NCBI RefSeq assembly: GCF_006494375.1
Contig: NZ_VHIZ01000017.1
Location: 186,001-250,000 of the forward strand
Reading direction: 5' to 3'
DNA length: 64,000 bases
Source of the DNA: Pantoea anthophila
Lineage (GTDB): Bacteria; Pseudomonadota; Gammaproteobacteria; Enterobacterales; Enterobacteriaceae
Positions 10,897-20,425 of this stretch are shown one piece after another; the stretch's first letter is position 1; every line of letters begins with the position of its first letter. The position numbers and the translations under genes were made by a program. The notes below the pieces were generated by a model, which made no database searches, was not told the DNA's origin, and saw only the letters and a program-made list of their open reading frames with translations.

Positions 10897-11793
10897 ATGC
10901 ACATTCTTATTACCGGTGGCACGGGACTGATTGGGCGTCATCTGATTCCACGGCTGCAACAGCTGGGGCATCAGATCAGTGTCGTGACGCGGGATATCGT
11001 CAGCGCACGCGAAAAACTGGGCGAGAGCGTGGCGCTCTGGTCAGGTCTGGCGCAGCAGACAAACCTCAATAACATTGATGCCGTGATTAACCTGGCGGGC
11101 GAACCCATTGCCGATAAACGCTGGACAGAACCGCATAAACAGCAGCTCTGCGAAAGCCGCTGGCAGATCACCGAGCAGATTGCCTCACTGATTAATGCCA
11201 GCGCAACACCACCCGCCGTCCTGATTTCCGGTTCGGCAACCGGCTTCTATGGCAATACCGGCGATCTGGTGCTGACTGAAGAGGATGAGGGCCATGATGA
11301 GTTTACCCATCAGCTCTGCGCCCGCTGGGAGCAGCTGGCGCTCAGCGCCGCGAGTGAACGTACCCGCGTCTGCCTGATACGCACCGGCGTGGTGCTGGCT
11401 CGTGAAGGCGGCGCACTCAGTAAAATGAAACTGCCGTTTAAGTTTGGCGCGGGCGGGCCGATCGGCAGTGGCAAACAGTATATGCCGTGGATCCATATCG
11501 ATGACATGGTCAACGCGATTCTCTGGCTGCTGGATCATGAGGATCTGCACGGCCCGTTCAACATGGTGGCTCCTTACGCGGTGCGCAATGAGCAGTTTGC
11601 CGCCACGCTGGGGCGGGTGATGCATCGTCCGGCCTTTATGCGCACGCCTGCCAGCGCCATTAAGCTGATGATGGGGGAGTCGTCGGTGCTGGTGCTGGGC
11701 GGTCAGCATGTGCTGCCGAAGCGGCTGGAAGCCTCTGGATTCGGCTTCCGCTGGTACGATTTGCAGGAAGCCTTGCAGGATGTCGCAGGATAA
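10897..11793 (+). CDS. yfcH: Epimerase-like SDR protein YfcH
   Basis: This 298-residue NAD(P)-binding protein is related to nucleotide-sugar epimerases (the TIGR01777 or SDR39U1 group). The Rossmann glycine motif TGGTGLIG starts at residue 6. The DUF1731 C-terminal domain covers about residues 248-296. The substrate is unknown, and the E. coli orthologue YfcH is also uncharacterised. GGGAG upstream of the ATG is a good ribosome site. It converges on the dal operon, and a strong hairpin lies in the 33-bp gap. Confidence 0.88.
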   Translation: MHILITGGTGLIGRHLIPRLQQLGHQISVVTRDIVSAREKLGESVALWSGLAQQTNLNNIDAVINLAGEPIADKRWTEPHKQQLCESRWQITEQIASLINASATPPAVLISGSATGFYGNTGDLVLTEEDEGHDEFTHQLCARWEQLALSAASERTRVCLIRTGVVLAREGGALSKMKLPFKFGAGGPIGSGKQYMPWIHIDDMVNAILWLLDHEDLHGPFNMVAPYAVRNEQFAATLGRVMHRPAFMRTPASAIKLMMGESSVLVLGGQHVLPKRLEASGFGFRWYDLQEALQDVAG

Positions 11794-11822
11794 CCCTGCA
11801 GCGGCCCGGGGCCGCCGCAGGG
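11794..11822. terminator. Hairpin between convergent yfcH and dalT
   Basis: CCCTGC pairs with GCAGGG (11817-11822), and an inner GCGGCC/GGCCGC stem extends it with one A-C mismatch. No T tract follows. It occupies nearly the whole gap between two convergent genes and probably serves both. Confidence 0.45.
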
Positions 11823-11826
11823 GTAA

Positions 11827-13107
11827 CTAGCTTCGCTGTCCGGCGACCCGCGACTGCATCGCCTTCTCTTCCCGCGTGTGCCCCGGTTGGGGCACGCGGA
11901 TAATAAAGGTCAGCACGCCAGCGAACACATACAGCGCGGTGTAGGCCCATACCACTCCGACGATGTCGAAGAATGGCAGCATGACAGAGGCGATAGCCGG
12001 TGCCACAAAGTTACTGAGTCCCGCGGAGAGATTGTAAATTGAGACCGCTGCCCCTTTGTGATGCGGCTCCAGCGTCGGAAAGACGGCGGTCATCGGCACA
12101 AACGCGGCGACAAAGATCCCCAGCATGACCGCAGGAATTAATGCCACCCAGAAATTATGTCCTGCATACAGCGGCAGGTAATAGAAGGTCAGGCTGGAGA
12201 TAGCCATTCCCAGGCAACCAAACCAGCGTACCTGACGGATCCAGCCCAGCTTCTCACCGGTGAGGCCCCAGAAGATATTCGTAAAGATGGTAACGAAGAA
12301 GAACACCGCCCAGATCTGCAGCCATTCAGAGATGGTAAAGCCGAGACGGTCGACAAACAGCAGTGGCATGATAATGGCGAAACCAAACAGCGACAGCGTG
12401 TTGATGATGCGAATCAGGCAGGCATAAAAGATATGCTGATTGGTGAACAGGATGGTCACGGCACGCGACATCTCTGTCATCTTGTCACGCATCGGCAGAT
12501 TCACGCGGGAACGATCCACCGGCACGTTGCGCAGGCTGAACCAGGCAAGAATCCCGCCACAGGCTACCCAGATGATGGCCAGCCACAGCGTTCCGGTCTC
12601 CCCCAGCATCGGAATGGTCAGACTGGGCAGATAGCTGCCCACCACGCCAATGCCGATTGAATACATCGCCCAGAACCAGCCGGTCGCCGCCGCCAGTTTC
12701 TCGCGCGGTAAGACCTGCACCAGCATCATCATGAAAGAGTAGATAAACAGCGGATAAGCCAGCCCGCGAATGCCGTAAAACAGCACCATGAGGGGATAGT
12801 TATGCAGCCCAAGCCCAAGCGACATAAACAGGGCATGCATGACGATCCACAGCACAAAGCCAATCATCATCGCGCGCTGCGGCGTGATCAGCTCGGCGAC
12901 CACACCCGAAGCCCAGGCTGCCAGCGCGGCTGCCAGACCATAGAAGGTGAACACGACGGCAGACTGCGCGGGCGAAAAGCCCATGTCGGTAATATGGCGC
13001 GACAGAAACGCCATTTCAAAGCCATCACCCGCCATAAAGATGGCGATAGCGAGAAAGCCCCAGAACATCTTTTTCGGTAAGCCAAACCAGTATTCGTTCG
13101 ATTGCAT
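11827..13107 (-). CDS. dalT: D-arabinitol transporter, MFS (DalT-like)
   Basis: This 426-residue major facilitator transporter has about 12 hydrophobic segments. Its N-terminus (YWFGLPKKMFWGFLAIAIFMAGDGFE) resembles Klebsiella DalT and the ribitol transporter RbtT. It is the last gene of the dalD-dalK-dalT unit, so D-arabinitol uptake by proton symport is the likely role. Ribitol or another pentitol cannot be excluded from sequence. The ATG at 13107 follows AAGGTG by 6 nt. GTG codons at 13116 and 13110 are in frame but fit the ribosome site less well. Confidence 0.85.
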   Translation of the reverse strand: MQSNEYWFGLPKKMFWGFLAIAIFMAGDGFEMAFLSRHITDMGFSPAQSAVVFTFYGLAAALAAWASGVVAELITPQRAMMIGFVLWIVMHALFMSLGLGLHNYPLMVLFYGIRGLAYPLFIYSFMMMLVQVLPREKLAAATGWFWAMYSIGIGVVGSYLPSLTIPMLGETGTLWLAIIWVACGGILAWFSLRNVPVDRSRVNLPMRDKMTEMSRAVTILFTNQHIFYACLIRIINTLSLFGFAIIMPLLFVDRLGFTISEWLQIWAVFFFVTIFTNIFWGLTGEKLGWIRQVRWFGCLGMAISSLTFYYLPLYAGHNFWVALIPAVMLGIFVAAFVPMTAVFPTLEPHHKGAAVSIYNLSAGLSNFVAPAIASVMLPFFDIVGVVWAYTALYVFAGVLTFIIRVPQPGHTREEKAMQSRVAGQRS

Positions 13108-13134
13108 CACAATCACCTTCTGTTTGGTTAGTCG

Positions 13135-14604
13135 TCAGGCAGGCAGCAGGTTACGCACCTGTTGCTGCTGGATGTAGAGTTCCCGGAACAGACGCAGCCG
13201 CTGTTGCAGCACGGCTGCACGAGCGTCGTCCGGTTGATAGCGCGCCTGGACTGGCGGCTTCAGACACACCTCATGCTCAGCACCGCCATCAGCCAGCCAC
13301 GCCAGACGTGCCGCCCCCAGCGCGCCAGAGGCGCTGGCCGGGTGAGTAACAACCGGCAGTTGCAGCACATCAGCAATCAATTGCGCCCACAGCGTGCTGC
13401 GCGCGCCTCCACCGGTGAGGCTGTATTGCTGAATGGGGTGCCGGGCCTCGCCGAGCGCCTCTGCCCCATCAGCCAGTCCGAATGCCACGCCTTCAATCAG
13501 CGCATAGCCCAGCAGGGCGCGCGGCGTTTCATGGCGCAGATTGAAGAAAGAACCGGAGGCGTCAGGATCGTTGTGAGGGGTGCGCTCCCCGGAGAGATAG
13601 GGCAGAAAAATCGGGGCACTGCGCAGCTGTTCATCACTGAGCTGAGCCATCTCCTCCATCAGCTGGCTTTCACTCACTGACAGCAGATTGCACAGCCAGC
13701 GCAGACAACTGGCGGCGCTGAGCATCACACTCATCTGATGCCAGCGGCCCGGCAGCGCATGGCAAAAGGCGTGCACCCCGGATTGCGGGTCCGCCTGCAA
13801 GCGGTCATTGACGACAAAAATCACCCCGGACGTCCCCAGTGAGATAAAAGCATCCCCGGCGTTCACCGCGCCGACCCCGACGGCCGACGCGGCATTGTCC
13901 CCGCCGCCGCCTGCCACCGTGACTGAGGTGGATAAGCCCCACTCGCTCGCCAGTGTCGCCTGCAGATGTCCGCTTACTGCACTGCCTTCCACCAGTTCAG
14001 GCATGGCGGCACGCGTCAGTCCGGTGATGGCCAGCAGTTCGTCCGACCAGTCACGCCGGGATACATCGAGCCACAGCGTTCCGGCAGCATCCGAAGGCTC
14101 AGTGACAAAGCGTCCGGTCAGACACCAGCGCAGGTAATCTTTCGGCAGCAACACCTTATCGATACGGCTGAAGATCTCTGGCTCATGTTCCGCAACCCAG
14201 CAGAGCTTTGGTGCAGTGAAGCCAGGCATAATCATATTGCCGCTGATCGCTATCATCCGGGGATGCTGCTTCGCCAGCCTTTCACACTGTGGTGCGCTGC
14301 GCGTGTCGTTCCACAGAATACATGGACGCAGCACCCTGCCTCCGGCATCCAGCAGCACGGCCCCGTGCATCTGACCGGACAATCCTATCGCGCGAATCTC
14401 AGCCCAGGCCTGCGGAGACTGATGACGCAATCCCGCCAGAACCTCACAGCAGGCTTGCCACCAGCGTTCAGGCTCCTGTTCTGCCCAGTGAGGATGCGGA
14501 CGCTGCACGCTGAGCGTGGCGTGCTGAGACGCCACAATCTCACCCTGCGTGTTCACGATCAGCGCTTTAAGCTCGGAGGTACCGATATCAATACCGAGAT
14601 ACAT
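13135..14604 (-). CDS. dalK: D-xylulose kinase (DalK/XylB-like, FGGY family)
   Basis: This 489-residue FGGY carbohydrate kinase phosphorylates D-xylulose to D-xylulose 5-phosphate. The N-terminal ATPase signature MYLGIDIGTSELKALIV is present, as are the substrate block GLSGQMHGAVLLD and the catalytic GGGGDNAASAVG Asp motif. The C-terminal signature region is SLTGGGARSTLWAQLIADVL. It lies 2 bp after dalD and 27 bp before dalT, so translation is probably coupled to dalD. A role in D-arabinitol use follows from the operon. A general XylB function is possible too. Confidence 0.88.
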   Translation of the reverse strand: MYLGIDIGTSELKALIVNTQGEIVASQHATLSVQRPHPHWAEQEPERWWQACCEVLAGLRHQSPQAWAEIRAIGLSGQMHGAVLLDAGGRVLRPCILWNDTRSAPQCERLAKQHPRMIAISGNMIMPGFTAPKLCWVAEHEPEIFSRIDKVLLPKDYLRWCLTGRFVTEPSDAAGTLWLDVSRRDWSDELLAITGLTRAAMPELVEGSAVSGHLQATLASEWGLSTSVTVAGGGGDNAASAVGVGAVNAGDAFISLGTSGVIFVVNDRLQADPQSGVHAFCHALPGRWHQMSVMLSAASCLRWLCNLLSVSESQLMEEMAQLSDEQLRSAPIFLPYLSGERTPHNDPDASGSFFNLRHETPRALLGYALIEGVAFGLADGAEALGEARHPIQQYSLTGGGARSTLWAQLIADVLQLPVVTHPASASGALGAARLAWLADGGAEHEVCLKPPVQARYQPDDARAAVLQQRLRLFRELYIQQQQVRNLLPA

Positions 14605-14606
14605 GA

Positions 14607-15995
14607 TTACACCGCCGCCAGTTCAGGCTGCTTCAGCCACTGCTGCAGATTCGCCACCTGGCGCGTCACCAACTCATGAAACGCCCTGTCGGACGCCAGT
14701 TCCGCAAACAGCGCGCGATCGCTCAGGAACGCACGGAGCGGATCGGCGCTGGCGAACTGTTTACGCAGCGTTTCGGCCTGAAGCGCGCCATCCTGATAGG
14801 GATAGGGTAAGTCGTCACTGGCCCAGCGCTGCATAAACAGGAAGAAGAGTGCCGGGATCACCGCCGTTGCAGTCGGCTGCACGCCGCGCTGGTAACACGC
14901 CTGCAGGGTTGGCGTCACCATGCCGGGAATTTTGGACAAGCCATCGGCACCGACGCGCTGATTGGTGTCCTGAATATAGGGATTACTGAAGCGGGCCAGC
15001 ACCACATCGCGATAATCCGCCAGATCGAGCGGGCTGGGTGAAAGTGAGGGAATGACATCCTGGGTCACGTAGTCGTGCGCCAGTTGATAGATGGCCGGAT
15101 GACGGGTGCTCTCATCAATATAGTTCAGCCCAATCAGCGTGCCCGCCCAGGCAATCGCGGCATGGGTCGCATTAAGGATGCGAATTTTCGCCTCTTCCCA
15201 CGGCAGCACCGATTCCACCAGCTCAACGCCCACCTTTTCCAGTGCCGGGCGTCCGGCAATAAAATCATCCTCAATGACCCACTGAATAAAAGATTCGGCC
15301 ATCACTGCGGCACCCTCCTCTCTGCCGGTCGCCGCCTGCACGCGTTCGGCCACCTGCGGGGTGGGTCGCGGGGTGATGCGATCGACCATGGTATTCGGTG
15401 AGCGGGTCTGTGTACGCACCCAGTCGGCCAGCGCGGTATCGCCTTTGGCCGTCAGAAACGCCAGGAAGGCGTCACGAAAGCGCTCGCCATTGTGGCGCAG
15501 ATTGTCGCAGTTCAGCAGCGTGACCGGTGCCCCGCCCACGGCAACCCGCTGTGTCAGAATGCGGCTGAGTGCGCCGTAGAGGGTGCGGATATCGCCACCC
15601 AGATCGGCCTTCACGTCCGCCTGACTGAGATCCAGCGTAAACGCTGGCGTCAGGTAGTAACCTGCTTCTGTCACGGTGAAGCTAATCACACGTGTTTCCG
15701 CACGGGCGCCCTGCTCAATCAGCGCGCTGATGTCGCTATCCCAGGGCAAAATTTTGCGCAGCGACGTGATGGTCTCATAGTCGCGCTCACCTTCGGGCGT
15801 TACGGTTTCCAGCACATATTCGCCCTGCTGCCGCGCGAGCTGATCAAGCAGCGGCGCGGCATCCTGGCGGATATTGCCCAGCGCGATGCCCCAGCTTTCG
15901 TCGCCCTGCTTACGCAGCTGATGCAGATACCACGCCTGATGTGCCCGATGAAAAGATCCTGCGCCGATATGCATCCAAACGGATTGATTGCTCAT
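14607..15995 (-). CDS. dalD: D-arabinitol 4-dehydrogenase
   Basis: This 462-residue polyol-specific long-chain dehydrogenase of the mannitol dehydrogenase family oxidises D-arabinitol to D-xylulose with NAD. It is similar along its length to Klebsiella DalD, from [20 protein letters not shown] at the N-terminus to [22 protein letters not shown]. The family catalytic signature KIRILNATH holds the Lys, Asn and His of the active site. GAGGCGATT precedes the ATG. It is the first gene of dalDKT and is divergent from dalR. Related mannitol or arabinitol dehydrogenases share these motifs, so substrate choice rests on the operon. Confidence 0.88.
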   Translation of the reverse strand: MSNQSVWMHIGAGSFHRAHQAWYLHQLRKQGDESWGIALGNIRQDAAPLLDQLARQQGEYVLETVTPEGERDYETITSLRKILPWDSDISALIEQGARAETRVISFTVTEAGYYLTPAFTLDLSQADVKADLGGDIRTLYGALSRILTQRVAVGGAPVTLLNCDNLRHNGERFRDAFLAFLTAKGDTALADWVRTQTRSPNTMVDRITPRPTPQVAERVQAATGREEGAAVMAESFIQWVIEDDFIAGRPALEKVGVELVESVLPWEEAKIRILNATHAAIAWAGTLIGLNYIDESTRHPAIYQLAHDYVTQDVIPSLSPSPLDLADYRDVVLARFSNPYIQDTNQRVGADGLSKIPGMVTPTLQACYQRGVQPTATAVIPALFFLFMQRWASDDLPYPYQDGALQAETLRKQFASADPLRAFLSDRALFAELASDRAFHELVTRQVANLQQWLKQPELAAV

Positions 15996-16027
15996 AATCG
16001 CCTCAATTAAACATTTGCCACAGTGAG

Positions 16028-16148
16028 GGGCATTTGCCCGATAGCCGTTAGCATAGTGTTCATTACGCGGATCCTTCTGCGAGCTCTGTCACAAATAATA
16101 TTTTTGCTCTCTTGTTGGGCTTTTGCCCGGTTAGCGCTTTTTGCCCGG
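16028..16148. promoter_or_regulatory. Candidate DalR operators (GGGC-N4-GCCC and TTTTGCCCGG repeats)
   Basis: Two inverted repeats, GGGC-ATTT-GCCC at 16028-16039 and GGGC-TTTT-GCCC at 16117-16128, lie in the 194-bp divergent dalD/dalR spacer. An exact direct repeat TTTTGCCCGG occurs at 16121-16130 and 16139-16148, 18 bp apart. TTTGCCCG also occurs at 16033-16040. This repetition next to a SorC-family regulator points to operator sites. Binding is inference. Confidence 0.45.
16078..16093. promoter_or_regulatory. CRP-like site in the dal intergenic region
   Basis: TGCGA-N6-TCACA differs from the CRP consensus TGTGA-N6-TCACA at one position and is followed by AATAA. It sits between the two groups of candidate DalR repeats. 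Catabolite control of a pentitol operon would be expected. Confidence 0.5.
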
Positions 16149-16189
16149 CTCGCGTTAAGATGTCTCTCTGAATTCGACGGAACAGCGTG

Positions 16190-17137
16190 ATGAGCAGAGA
16201 AGAGAAAAAGCAGGAGCTGGCCGCGCGTGCCGCATGGATGTATTACGTTGCGGGCGTGACACAGCAGGAGATTGCGCAGGCACTGGGATTGTCGCGCCAG
16301 GTGGCGCAGCGTCTGGTATCCAGTGCTCGTGAAATGGGCATGGTGAGCGTAAAAATCGATCATCCCGTCACGCACTGTCTGCAGCTGGCGCGTGAGGTCC
16401 AGGAGAAGTTTGGCCTGGAACTCTGTCGCGTCGTGCCCTCGGCCAGTCTGAACGAGGATGCCATTCAGCAAATGCTGGCCGTTGAAGGGGCGACGGTAAT
16501 GGCACAGTTCATCAGTGAGGAAGCGCCACAGGTCTTTGGCATTGGTTCCGGTAAAACCTTACGCTCGATTATCGACGCGTTGCCCTGGGTGGATCGCCCG
16601 CAGCATCATTGCGTTTCGATGATTGGCGCCATCGCGCGGGATGATTCCGGGACACGCTATGATGTCCCGCTGAAGATGGCCGAAAAGATGCAGGGTAAGT
16701 ATTTCTTTATTCCGGCCCCCCTCTACGCCGACACGCCTGAAGATAAAGCGATGTGGGTGCAGCATAAGGTCTACCAGCGCGTCACCGAACGCGCCTTACG
16801 GGCAGACGTAGCCTTTGTCGGGATTGGCGAGGTAATGCCAGGCTGTCCGCTGAACGCCGAGGGATTTATTACCGATGCGCAGGTTGAGGCGCTGAATGCG
16901 CGTGGCGTCGCAGGCGAGATGCTCGGTCACTTTTTCAATCAGGAGGGTGAACGCGTGTGGGGGGAAACGGATGAACTCCTGACCAGCGTGCATCTGGAAA
17001 GCCAGACACAGCGCAAAATCATTGGCTTTGCCGGTAGCGAACGCAAGTATCCGGCGATCCGGGCCGCCTTACAGGGCGGCTGGGTATCGGGTCTGGTGAC
17101 CGACGAGGACACGGCGCTGAAGTTACTGCAGACGTGA
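16190..17137 (+). CDS. dalR: SorC/DeoR-type pentitol operon regulator (DalR-like)
   Basis: This 315-residue regulator has an N-terminal helix-turn-helix at about residues 20-50 (GVTQQEIAQALGLSRQVAQRL). The C-terminal SorC sugar-binding domain follows, with the GIGSGKTLRSIID and GIGEV phosphosugar-loop motifs. It is transcribed away from dalDKT, the same arrangement as Klebsiella dalR, and most likely controls that operon in response to arabinitol or a phosphorylated product. The ATG at 16190 is preferred to the adjoining GTG at 16187. ACGGAA lies upstream. Repressor versus activator cannot be told from the sequence. Confidence 0.82.
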   Translation: MSREEKKQELAARAAWMYYVAGVTQQEIAQALGLSRQVAQRLVSSAREMGMVSVKIDHPVTHCLQLAREVQEKFGLELCRVVPSASLNEDAIQQMLAVEGATVMAQFISEEAPQVFGIGSGKTLRSIIDALPWVDRPQHHCVSMIGAIARDDSGTRYDVPLKMAEKMQGKYFFIPAPLYADTPEDKAMWVQHKVYQRVTERALRADVAFVGIGEVMPGCPLNAEGFITDAQVEALNARGVAGEMLGHFFNQEGERVWGETDELLTSVHLESQTQRKIIGFAGSERKYPAIRAALQGGWVSGLVTDEDTALKLLQT

Positions 17138-17162
17138 CGCAGCGGGCAGGCAGCGTACCGGC

Positions 17163-17189
17163 GCAGGGCACGTCACGCCGATGCCCTGC
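17163..17189. terminator. Hairpin between convergent dalR and hisP
   Basis: GCAGGGCA (17163-17170) pairs with TGCCCTGC (17182-17189) around an 11-nt loop in the 80-bp gap between convergent genes. There is no strong T tract. Confidence 0.4.
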
Positions 17190-17217
17190 TTCCCGCACCT
17201 GTCCGCCCCGCTATCCG

Positions 17218-17991
17218 TTACTTCAGCGATCCCTTGAGGAACTGCTGCAGTCGCGGGCTTTTCGGGTTACCGAACAGCTCCGCAGGCGCTCCCTGCTCTT
17301 CGATTTTGCCCTGATGCAGGAATATGACGTGGCTGGAAACGTGGCGGGCGAACTCCATCTCATGGGTAACAACGACCATGGTTTTGCCCTCCTCAGCCAG
17401 CTTCTGCATGATGCGCAGCACTTCGCCTACCAGCTCCGGATCGAGCGCCGAGGTCGGCTCATCAAACAGTAATACTTCCGGCTCCATGGCCAGCGCACGC
17501 GCAATCGAGACACGCTGCTGCTGACCACCCGAGAGATGAACCGGATACTTCGCCTGTGCCCGTGCGTCAATGCCCACTTTATCGAGATAGCGGATCGCCC
17601 GTTCACGCGCTTCCGCCTTGCTCAGTCCCAGCACCTGAATCGGCGCTTCCATCACGTTTTCCAGCACCGTCATGTGGCTCCAGAGATTGAAGTGCTGGAA
17701 CACCATGGTCAGGCTGGTGCGCAATGCGCGCAGCTGCTCTTTATCAGCCACTTTCAGCTGACCATCTTTGTCACGGACTAAGTTGATCTGCTGGTTGTTG
17801 ACGACGATGCTGCCTTCACTCGGTTTTTCGAGAAAGTTGATGCAGCGTAAAAAGGTACTTTTCCCTGAACCGGACGATCCTATGATACTGATCACATCGC
17901 CCGCTTTAGCAGTTAACGAGACCCCTTTCAGCACTTCATGTTCACCGTAACGTTTATGCAATTCGGTGACGCTTAATTTATTGTCAGCCAT
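17218..17991 (-). CDS. hisP: Histidine/basic amino acid ABC transporter ATPase HisP
   Basis: HisP is the nucleotide-binding subunit that powers the HisQMP2 importer at the inner face of the inner membrane. The Walker A motif GSSGSGKS is at residues 38-45. The signature LSGGQQQR and Walker [10 protein letters not shown] follow, and the D-loop and switch His (VVVTHEM) are intact. The ATG at 17991 gives 257 residues, equal to E. coli, and lies 8 nt after the hisM stop. A TTG four codons upstream overlaps hisM but is not conserved. It is the last gene of hisJQMP. Confidence 0.95.
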   Translation of the reverse strand: MADNKLSVTELHKRYGEHEVLKGVSLTAKAGDVISIIGSSGSGKSTFLRCINFLEKPSEGSIVVNNQQINLVRDKDGQLKVADKEQLRALRTSLTMVFQHFNLWSHMTVLENVMEAPIQVLGLSKAEARERAIRYLDKVGIDARAQAKYPVHLSGGQQQRVSIARALAMEPEVLLFDEPTSALDPELVGEVLRIMQKLAEEGKTMVVVTHEMEFARHVSSHVIFLHQGKIEEQGAPAELFGNPKSPRLQQFLKGSLK

Positions 17992-17999
17992 AGTTCTAC

Positions 18000-18716
18000 T
18001 CAATGCGATGAAGAGGGTTTCACGTGGGCCAGCCAGCGGCGTTCCGCCAGGCGGAACAGGCTGATCAACACGTAAGAGATAATCAGGTATAACACCGCCG
18101 CCAGGCCGAAAGCGGTGAACGGCTGATAGGTCGCGGAGTTAATATCCCGCGCGATTTTCAGCAGATCCGGCACCGTCGCGGTGAAGGCCAGCGCCGTTGA
18201 GTGCAGCATCAGAATCACTTCGTTACTGTAGGCTGGCAGCGCCGTACGCAGCGCCGACGGCAGAATGATGCAGCGATAGAGTTTAAAGGTCGAGAAGCCA
18301 TATGCCCGCGCCGCCTCAATCTCCCCGTGCGGCACCGAACGAATGGCCCCGGCAAAGATCTCCGTGGTGTAGGCGCAGGTGTTAAGCGTAAAGGCGAGTA
18401 ATGTACAGTTCAGGCCACTGCGGAAAAAGGCATTCAGCAGCTCCGTGCCTTTCACAATCTCCAGCGTGTACATCCCGGAGTAAAACACCAGCAGCTGCAC
18501 ATAGAGCGGCGTGCCACGAAAGACGTAGGTAAAGAGCCAGACCGGAAAACTGATAAAGCGATTAGGGGAAACCCGCGCAATCGCCAGCAGAATTGCCAGG
18601 CATCCGCCAATGGCGACCGAGAGGATCAGCAGCCAGAGCGTGATTGCCACGCCGGTAAAGCGATAACCGTCTGTCCAGAGCAGCGATTTCCAGTATTCCT
18701 GAATAATATCAATCAT
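18000..18716 (-). CDS. hisM: Histidine transporter permease HisM
   Basis: HisM is one of the two integral membrane subunits of the basic amino acid importer. The 238-residue protein has about five transmembrane helices and the EAA loop ([23 protein letters not shown]) that docks on HisP. AGGGCG precedes the ATG, and its start overlaps the end of hisQ by 8 nt, implying translational coupling. Confidence 0.95.
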   Translation of the reverse strand: MIDIIQEYWKSLLWTDGYRFTGVAITLWLLILSVAIGGCLAILLAIARVSPNRFISFPVWLFTYVFRGTPLYVQLLVFYSGMYTLEIVKGTELLNAFFRSGLNCTLLAFTLNTCAYTTEIFAGAIRSVPHGEIEAARAYGFSTFKLYRCIILPSALRTALPAYSNEVILMLHSTALAFTATVPDLLKIARDINSATYQPFTAFGLAAVLYLIISYVLISLFRLAERRWLAHVKPSSSH

Positions 18717-19398
18717 AAGTCGCCCTCTTCACGCCTACCGTATAGCGCCGGTTCAGCCACCACAGCACGCCATTCGACAGCGTGGTGAACAGCAGGTAAA
18801 TCACGCCCGCCACGATGGCGAAATAGAACGGCTGCCAGGTGCTTTTTCCGGCCAGCTGCGTCGCCTTGACGACATCTTCCAGTCCGAGCAGCGAGACCAG
18901 CGCGGTGGCTTTCAGGATCACCTGCCAGTTGTTACCGATGCCGGGCAGCGCATAGCGCATCATGGCCGGGAACAGAATGCGGCGAAACACCTGCGCGCCG
19001 GTAAAACCAAACGCGGTGGCCGCTTCAATCTGCCCCTTCGGCACCGCCATAAAGGCACCCCGGAACGTTTCAGTAAAGTAGGCACCATAGATAAAGCCGA
19101 GCGTGATGATACCGGCGACCATCGGGTCGATATCAAACTGCGCCATGCCCAGCGCATCGGTGATCTGGTTGAGGACAATCTGCAGACCGTAGAAGATCAG
19201 CAGCATTAATACGAGGTCGGGCACGCCACGGATCAGCGTGGTGTAGCCTTCAAAAATCATCGCCAGAGGCCGGCTGCGCGACAGTTTCGCGCCTGCGCCG
19301 ATCAGCCCCAGCAGCACTGCCAGCACCACGGAAGTGAGCGCCAGTTCCAGCGTCACCAGTGTGCCCCTGAGAATTACATCAGAATAGCCATACAGCAT
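18709..19398 (-). CDS. hisQ: Histidine transporter permease HisQ
   Basis: HisQ pairs with HisM to form the membrane channel. The start at 19398 gives 229 residues beginning MLYGYS, in line with E. coli HisQ (228). AGGACCC lies upstream. The EAA loop reads GQIEAATAFGFTGAQVFRRILFPA. A hairpin at 19433-19457 separates it from hisJ and probably reduces its expression relative to the binding protein, as in other ABC importer operons. Confidence 0.94.
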   Translation of the reverse strand: MLYGYSDVILRGTLVTLELALTSVVLAVLLGLIGAGAKLSRSRPLAMIFEGYTTLIRGVPDLVLMLLIFYGLQIVLNQITDALGMAQFDIDPMVAGIITLGFIYGAYFTETFRGAFMAVPKGQIEAATAFGFTGAQVFRRILFPAMMRYALPGIGNNWQVILKATALVSLLGLEDVVKATQLAGKSTWQPFYFAIVAGVIYLLFTTLSNGVLWWLNRRYTVGVKRATYD

Positions 19399-19432
19399 CG
19401 AAAGGGTCCTGTCGTGGAGTGAAAACAAAACG

Positions 19433-19457
19433 CTGCCCGCCAGACATCGACGGGCAG
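19433..19457 (-). terminator. Attenuating hairpin between hisJ and hisQ
   Basis: CTGCCCG and CGGGCAG form a 7-bp stem with an 11-nt loop. On the coding (minus) strand the stem is followed by CGTTTTGTTTTC. A partial terminator here would let the periplasmic protein be made in excess of the membrane subunits. Confidence 0.5.
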
Positions 19458-19563
19458 TTTAGCTTTATCACTCTGGCGTCTCTGCCATCCGCCCGGGGCG
19501 CAGCGGCGTTAAGCCGTCCGTTCCGGCGGGCTTCAGCAGCCAGAGGATAAAGCGACAGGATGG

Positions 19564-20346
19564 TTAGTCGCCGTACACATTGAAATCGAAGTATTTCTTC
19601 GCAATCTTGTCGTAGGTGCCATCTTTACGCATATCAGTAAAGGCTTTGTCGATAGCGGCCTTCAGCTCGCTGTCATCTTTACGCAGCCCCATGCCTGTTC
19701 CGACACCAAAGATCTTGTCATCTTTTACCGCCGGACCGGCAAACGCGTAGTTCTTGCCCACCGGCTGCTTCAGGAAGCCTTCGCTGGCCTGAACTTCATC
19801 CTGGAAAGCGGCATCAATACGCCCTGCATTCAGATCCTGATAGACCAGATCCTGGTTCGCATAAGGCGTAATCGTCACCCCTTTTGGCCGCCAGTTCTCA
19901 TTGGCATAGGTTTCCTGCGTGGTGCCCTGCAGCAGACCGATGTTTTTGCCTTTCAGCGATTCAATCGTCGGCTCGATTTTTGATCCCTTCGGTGCCACTA
20001 AACGTGCGTTGGCGGCGTAGAGTTTTTCTGAGAAGGCGATCTCTTCCTGACGTTTTGCTGTGATGGAGAGTGAGGAGATGATGGCATCAATTTTCTTCGC
20101 TTTCAGTGAAGGGATCAGCGCATCGAAATCACTTTCGACATAGGTACATTGGGTATGGATACGTTTGCAGATTTCGTTAGCGAGGTCGATATCGAAGCCC
20201 ACTAACTTGCCTTGCGCGTTTTTCGACTCAAACGGTGGGTAAGTTGGATCTGTACCGATGCGGATTGACCCCGGAACCGCCGCAAAGACGCTGGCAGCAC
20301 TGGATAAGCCCAGCATCAGGGAAAGAGCCAGAACACGCTTTTTCAT
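19564..20346 (-). CDS. hisJ: Periplasmic histidine/lysine-arginine-ornithine binding protein (HisJ/ArgT type)
   Basis: This 260-residue solute-binding protein has a signal peptide ending near VFAA at about residue 23. It delivers histidine and probably basic amino acids to HisQMP. It is the only binding-protein gene at the locus. E. coli and Salmonella have two, argT and hisJ. By eye it mixes features of both: the N-terminus [13 protein letters not shown] and the C-terminal FNVYGD look like ArgT, while [10 protein letters not shown] and the Cys pair (ICKRIHTQC) fit HisJ. The symbol hisJ is used from synteny. GAGGGT precedes the ATG, and a sigma-54-type element lies upstream. Confidence 0.9.
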   Translation of the reverse strand: MKKRVLALSLMLGLSSAASVFAAVPGSIRIGTDPTYPPFESKNAQGKLVGFDIDLANEICKRIHTQCTYVESDFDALIPSLKAKKIDAIISSLSITAKRQEEIAFSEKLYAANARLVAPKGSKIEPTIESLKGKNIGLLQGTTQETYANENWRPKGVTITPYANQDLVYQDLNAGRIDAAFQDEVQASEGFLKQPVGKNYAFAGPAVKDDKIFGVGTGMGLRKDDSELKAAIDKAFTDMRKDGTYDKIAKKYFDFNVYGD

Positions 20347-20409
20347 AGATTACCCTCAAGTGAAGTGCTTTTTGTTATGTGGTTCGTGATGTGAATGCGC
20401 TAATTAATC

Positions 20410-20425
20410 TGCATGTTTCATGCCA
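20410..20425 (-). promoter_or_regulatory. Sigma-54 (-24/-12) promoter element for hisJ
   Basis: On the minus strand TGGCATGAAACATGCA matches TGGCACGN4TTGCA at all but two specified positions, with the invariant GG and GC at the correct distance. The predicted start of transcription is about 50 nt before the hisJ ATG. This suggests nitrogen (NtrC/RpoN) control. In Salmonella argT has such a promoter. Confidence 0.6.
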
